Assembly (NCBI GenBank): GCA_903958115.1
Contig: CAJBRS010000019.1
Span: forward strand, 1-7,095
Source: an uncultured bacterium
Lineage (GTDB): Bacteria > Patescibacteriota > Minisyncoccia > Phycocordibacterales > CAWITU01
DNA: 7,095 nucleotides
Reading direction: 5' to 3'
A model generated the notes under the pieces. The model was not told the origin of the DNA and made no database searches. It worked only from the letters and a program-made list of their open reading frames with translations. Position 1 is the first letter of the stretch, and each line of letters begins with the position of its first letter. This document shows positions 5,171 through 7,095 of the stretch, piece after piece. Position numbers and translations under genes: made by a program.

Positions 5171-6700
5171 ATGTCATTAAAAATAATCGCTTTGGTAGCA
5201 ATACTCTTCGGAGTAATCGGCGCCGTTGTAGGATATTTTTTGCGAGTGATCATCGCCCTTGGACGCAAAGGTTCAATGGAGATCGAGATCAAGCAAAGAA
5301 TGCTGGAAGCTAATGAGCAAGCAAAAAAAATCACCTTGGAAGCTGAAAAGGAGGCTGCCGAGATTCTTCGTGTTACTCGAGAAGAAATGAAAGAGAGAGA
5401 AGAAAAACTAAAGAAAACAGAAGATCGATTAATAAACAAAGAAGAATTGCTAGACAAAAGACAAACTGATCTTGAAAAAGAATCTGAAAATCTAAAGAAT
5501 AAACAAGAAGAAGTAAGAGTTACTAAAGAGAAGTTAGACTTGGTAGAAAACCAGAAAAAAGCAGAATTAGAAAAGCTATCAAACCTTTCTGCAGACGAAG
5601 CTAAAAAAGAGCTCATCAATGTTGTAGAAAAACAATCTGAGGAAGATTTAATGATACGAATGCAGAAGCTGGAAAACGGAAATGCCGAGAAATTAGAGCA
5701 AAAGGCTAAAGAGATTTTGACAACATCTATTCAACGACTAGCCAGCTCTGTTAGCCAAGATATATTCACCACTAGCGTGGCAATTCCGTCCGACGAAATA
5801 AAAGGAAAGATTATCGGAAAGGAAGGAAGAAATATTAAAGCATTTGAGAGAATCACGGGAGTCGAAGTAATCGTCGATGACACCCCAGGGACAATTATAA
5901 TTTCTTCATTTGACCCAATAAGACGACAGATCGCAAGAGTTGCTTTAGAGGCATTAATATTAGATGGAAGAATTCAACCAGCCAAGATTGAAAAAGAAGT
6001 TGAAAAAGCAAAAGGTGATATCAATAAAATAATAAAAGAAAAAGGAGAACAAGCTGTATATGAAACAGGGGTATTTAATCTTGATCCTAGAATTGTTTCC
6101 ATTCTTGGACGTCTATATTTTAGAACAAGTTATGGACAGAATGTCTTACAACACTCTGTAGAAATGGCCCATATTGCAGGAATGATTGCTGAAGAAATTG
6201 GTGCTAATGTTGCTGTAGCTAAGGCAGGAGCATTGCTTCACGATATCGGCAAAGCACTTGATCATGAGGTGGTTGGAACCCACGTTGAAATCGGACGAAG
6301 AATTCTACAGAAATTCGGTGCCAGCGAAGAAATCGTGAAAGCTATGCAAGCTCATCACGAGGAATATCCTTACGAGACACTGGAATCAATGATTGTGCAG
6401 ACAGCTGATGCCATCTCTGGAGGACGCCCTGGCGCCAGAAGAGACAGCGTAGAAAATTATCTAAAACGATTAGGAGACCTAGAGGCTATCTCTAATTCAT
6501 TTCCAGGAGTTGAGAAGTCATACGCTCTACAAGCTGGACGCGAGGTTAGAGTTTTTGTCTTCCCAGAACAGATTAGCGACCTAGAAGCTCAAAAAATGGC
6601 TAGGGATATAGCTGTTAGGATAGAAAACGAACTTAAATACCCTGGAGAAATTAAGATAAGTGTCATCAGAGAATTGAAAGCTATCGAGTTTGCTAGATAA
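5171..6700 (+). CDS. rny: Ribonuclease Y, membrane-anchored endoribonuclease
   Basis: RNase Y is the membrane-bound endonuclease that starts mRNA decay in many bacteria lacking RNase E. The 509 residues show the full family order. There is one N-terminal transmembrane helix (about 4-28) and a long charged coiled coil rich in Glu and Lys (about 35-165). A KH domain follows, with the GKEG loop at 216-219, then the conserved RRQIARVALEALILDGRI. The HD phosphohydrolase domain has likely metal ligands His328, His357-Asp358 (LLHDIGK) and Asp413 (TADAISGGRPGARR). The C-terminal domain ends EIKISVIRELKAIEFAR. ATG at 5171 is supported by an in-frame TAG at 5147-5149 and by starting just before the membrane helix. 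A purine stretch AGAGGGG (5151-5157) could act as a ribosome-binding site, but its 13-base spacing is long. Two stem structures lie upstream, so the gene should be transcribed separately from clpP, although I find no convincing promoter. Confidence 0.96.
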   Translation: MSLKIIALVAILFGVIGAVVGYFLRVIIALGRKGSMEIEIKQRMLEANEQAKKITLEAEKEAAEILRVTREEMKEREEKLKKTEDRLINKEELLDKRQTDLEKESENLKNKQEEVRVTKEKLDLVENQKKAELEKLSNLSADEAKKELINVVEKQSEEDLMIRMQKLENGNAEKLEQKAKEILTTSIQRLASSVSQDIFTTSVAIPSDEIKGKIIGKEGRNIKAFERITGVEVIVDDTPGTIIISSFDPIRRQIARVALEALILDGRIQPAKIEKEVEKAKGDINKIIKEKGEQAVYETGVFNLDPRIVSILGRLYFRTSYGQNVLQHSVEMAHIAGMIAEEIGANVAVAKAGALLHDIGKALDHEVVGTHVEIGRRILQKFGASEEIVKAMQAHHEEYPYETLESMIVQTADAISGGRPGARRDSVENYLKRLGDLEAISNSFPGVEKSYALQAGREVRVFVFPEQISDLEAQKMARDIAVRIENELKYPGEIKISVIRELKAIEFAR

Positions 6701-6706
6701 AAAAAC

Positions 6707-6785
6707 GAATATTTCGAGCCTATTGCTTAAAATATGGCTTAATATATAATTACTAGCAAGGTAATTGGGTCGAATTAATATTTTT
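6707..6785 (+). other. rny-hup spacer with nested weak inverted repeats
   Basis: No strong terminator follows rny. The spacer holds overlapping weak dyads. AATATTTCGA (6708-6717) pairs with TCGAATTAATATT (6770-6782) over ten pairs with a three-base bulge. AGCC (6717-6720) pairs with GGCT (6736-6739). AATTAC (6748-6753) pairs with GTAATT (6761-6766) around a seven-base loop. They overlap the predicted hup promoter and leader, so they could be an operator or a leader fold, but AT-rich DNA gives such pairs by chance. Confidence 0.25.
6723..6750 (+). promoter_or_regulatory. Probable hup promoter
   Basis: A perfect -10 box TATAAT (6745-6750) lies 16 bp after TTGCTT (6723-6728), which keeps the TTG of a -35 box. 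Transcription should start near 6757, giving an AT-rich leader of about 43 nt before the ATG at 6800. The lack of an rny-to-hup coding overlap and the 99-base spacer agree with an independent start. Confidence 0.55.
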
Positions 6786-6799
6786 AAAAAATAAAAAAT

Positions 6800-7072
6800 A
6801 TGAACAAAGCAGCAATCGTAGATGCCGTTCAGCAAGTTCTTGGAGGAACAAAGGTTCAAGCAGAACAAGCTGTCGACACCGTTATTGATTCAATTGTTAA
6901 TTCACTAAAGAAGGGCGACGAAGTTTCAATCGCAGGATTGGGTATCTTCTCAGCAAAGCAGCGAGCAGCAAGAACAGCTCGAAACCCTCGAACTGGTGAA
7001 GCTATCAAGGTAGCAGCTATGCGAGTACCAAAATTCCGCGCAGCTAAGGCCCTAAAGGAAGCAGTTAAGTAA
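6800..7072 (+). CDS. hup: DNA-binding protein HU (bacterial histone-like, HU/IHF family)
   Basis: HU is a small dimeric nucleoid protein that bends and compacts DNA without strong sequence specificity. The 90 residues are exactly family length. The N-terminal helix-turn-helix body starts MNKAAIVDAV and continues through AEQAVDTVIDSIVNSLKKGDEV. It is followed by the GLGIF turn (46-50) and the beta-ribbon arm with the RNPRTGE signature (61-67), whose Pro63 intercalates between bases. The last helix ends KALKEAVK. A few residues differ from common HU (GLGIF for GFGNF), but the fold-defining positions are kept. HU is preferred over IHF because there are no IHF-alpha or beta specific features that I can see. 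No Shine-Dalgarno sequence is present: the 25 bases before the ATG are only A and T. An A/T-only hairpin (6778-6785 with 6794-6801) could include the first two bases of the start codon. Confidence 0.95.
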   Translation: MNKAAIVDAVQQVLGGTKVQAEQAVDTVIDSIVNSLKKGDEVSIAGLGIFSAKQRAARTARNPRTGEAIKVAAMRVPKFRAAKALKEAVK

Positions 7073-7075
7073 TCA

Positions 7076-7091
7076 TTTTCTCTAGAGAAAA
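7076..7091. repeat. 16-bp perfect palindrome just after hup
   Basis: TTTTCTCTAGAGAAAA is a perfect palindrome that begins three bases after the hup stop. It has no loop, so it would make a poor RNA hairpin. The A-rich right end runs to the window edge and could instead be the left arm of a larger stem or terminator beyond it. Its role cannot be decided from here. Confidence 0.3.
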
Positions 7092-7095
7092 AACA

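Noticed and set aside
5104..5619. Minus-strand open frame of 171 codons, rich in Ser and Phe
   Set aside because: It lies opposite the RNase Y coiled coil; its Ser/Phe-rich composition is the mirror of Glu/Lys codons, and it has no recognisable motif.
6581..6868. Minus-strand open frame of 95 codons spanning the end of rny and start of hup
   Set aside because: It crosses two well-supported genes and the hup promoter, has a Phe/Leu/Ser-rich sequence of AT-rich antisense type, and shows no homology that I recognise.
1..7095. Alternative genetic code (TGA as Gly or Trp), known in some CPR groups
   Set aside because: No in-frame TGA occurs in any of the seven genes and Trp is TGG. All stops are TAA or TAG, but seven genes are too few to infer that TGA is reassigned.
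1..7095. CRISPR array, tRNA, rRNA or riboswitch
   Set aside because: No regularly spaced repeats, cloverleaf or known aptamer motif was seen in any spacer.

Overview
The window carries seven protein genes of core bacterial housekeeping type: the 3' end of nusA, then hppA (membrane pyrophosphatase), tig (trigger factor), rsmE (on the minus strand), clpP, rny (RNase Y) and hup (HU). The DNA is moderately AT-rich with short spacers, and all reading frames are intact under the standard bacterial code. The trigger factor lacks its PPIase domain, most starts have no Shine-Dalgarno sequence, and the gene order is unusual (nusA not followed by infB, tig and clpP separated). Together these fit a reduced-genome bacterium of the Patescibacteria/CPR (Parcubacteria-like) type. 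That assignment is inference from gene content and was not tested by a search.

Layout. Bases 1-3384 look like one plus-strand transcription unit, nusA-hppA-tig, with spacers of 37 and 11 bases and no internal terminator. Bases 3385-3472 hold a long inverted repeat that starts directly after the tig stop codon. rsmE (4236 down to 3505) converges on it. rsmE and clpP diverge from a 91-base spacer containing two extended -10 promoters; the rsmE promoter is placed so that its mRNA should be leaderless. clpP ends inside a second, longer inverted repeat (4902-5016, with 44-bp perfect arms). A spacer follows with a small secondary hairpin, then rny. A 99-base spacer with a likely promoter leads to hup, and the window ends 23 bases after hup.

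Functional theme. The genes cover transcription elongation (NusA), nascent-chain folding (trigger factor), regulated proteolysis (ClpP), rRNA modification (RsmE), mRNA decay (RNase Y), nucleoid structure (HU) and PPi-driven ion pumping (HppA).

Most interesting signal. The two inverted repeats have outer arms of unrelated sequence, but share a 39-nt apical core (3409-3447 and 4940-4978; 30 of 39 positions identical by my count). All nine differences are either compensatory, a wobble-to-Watson-Crick change, or in predicted unpaired positions. G.U wobbles make the fold better on plus-strand RNA. Both elements abut the stop codons of plus-strand proteostasis genes (tig, clpP). They look like members of a structured 3'-end element family that also terminates transcription. 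I do not recognise it as a described family.
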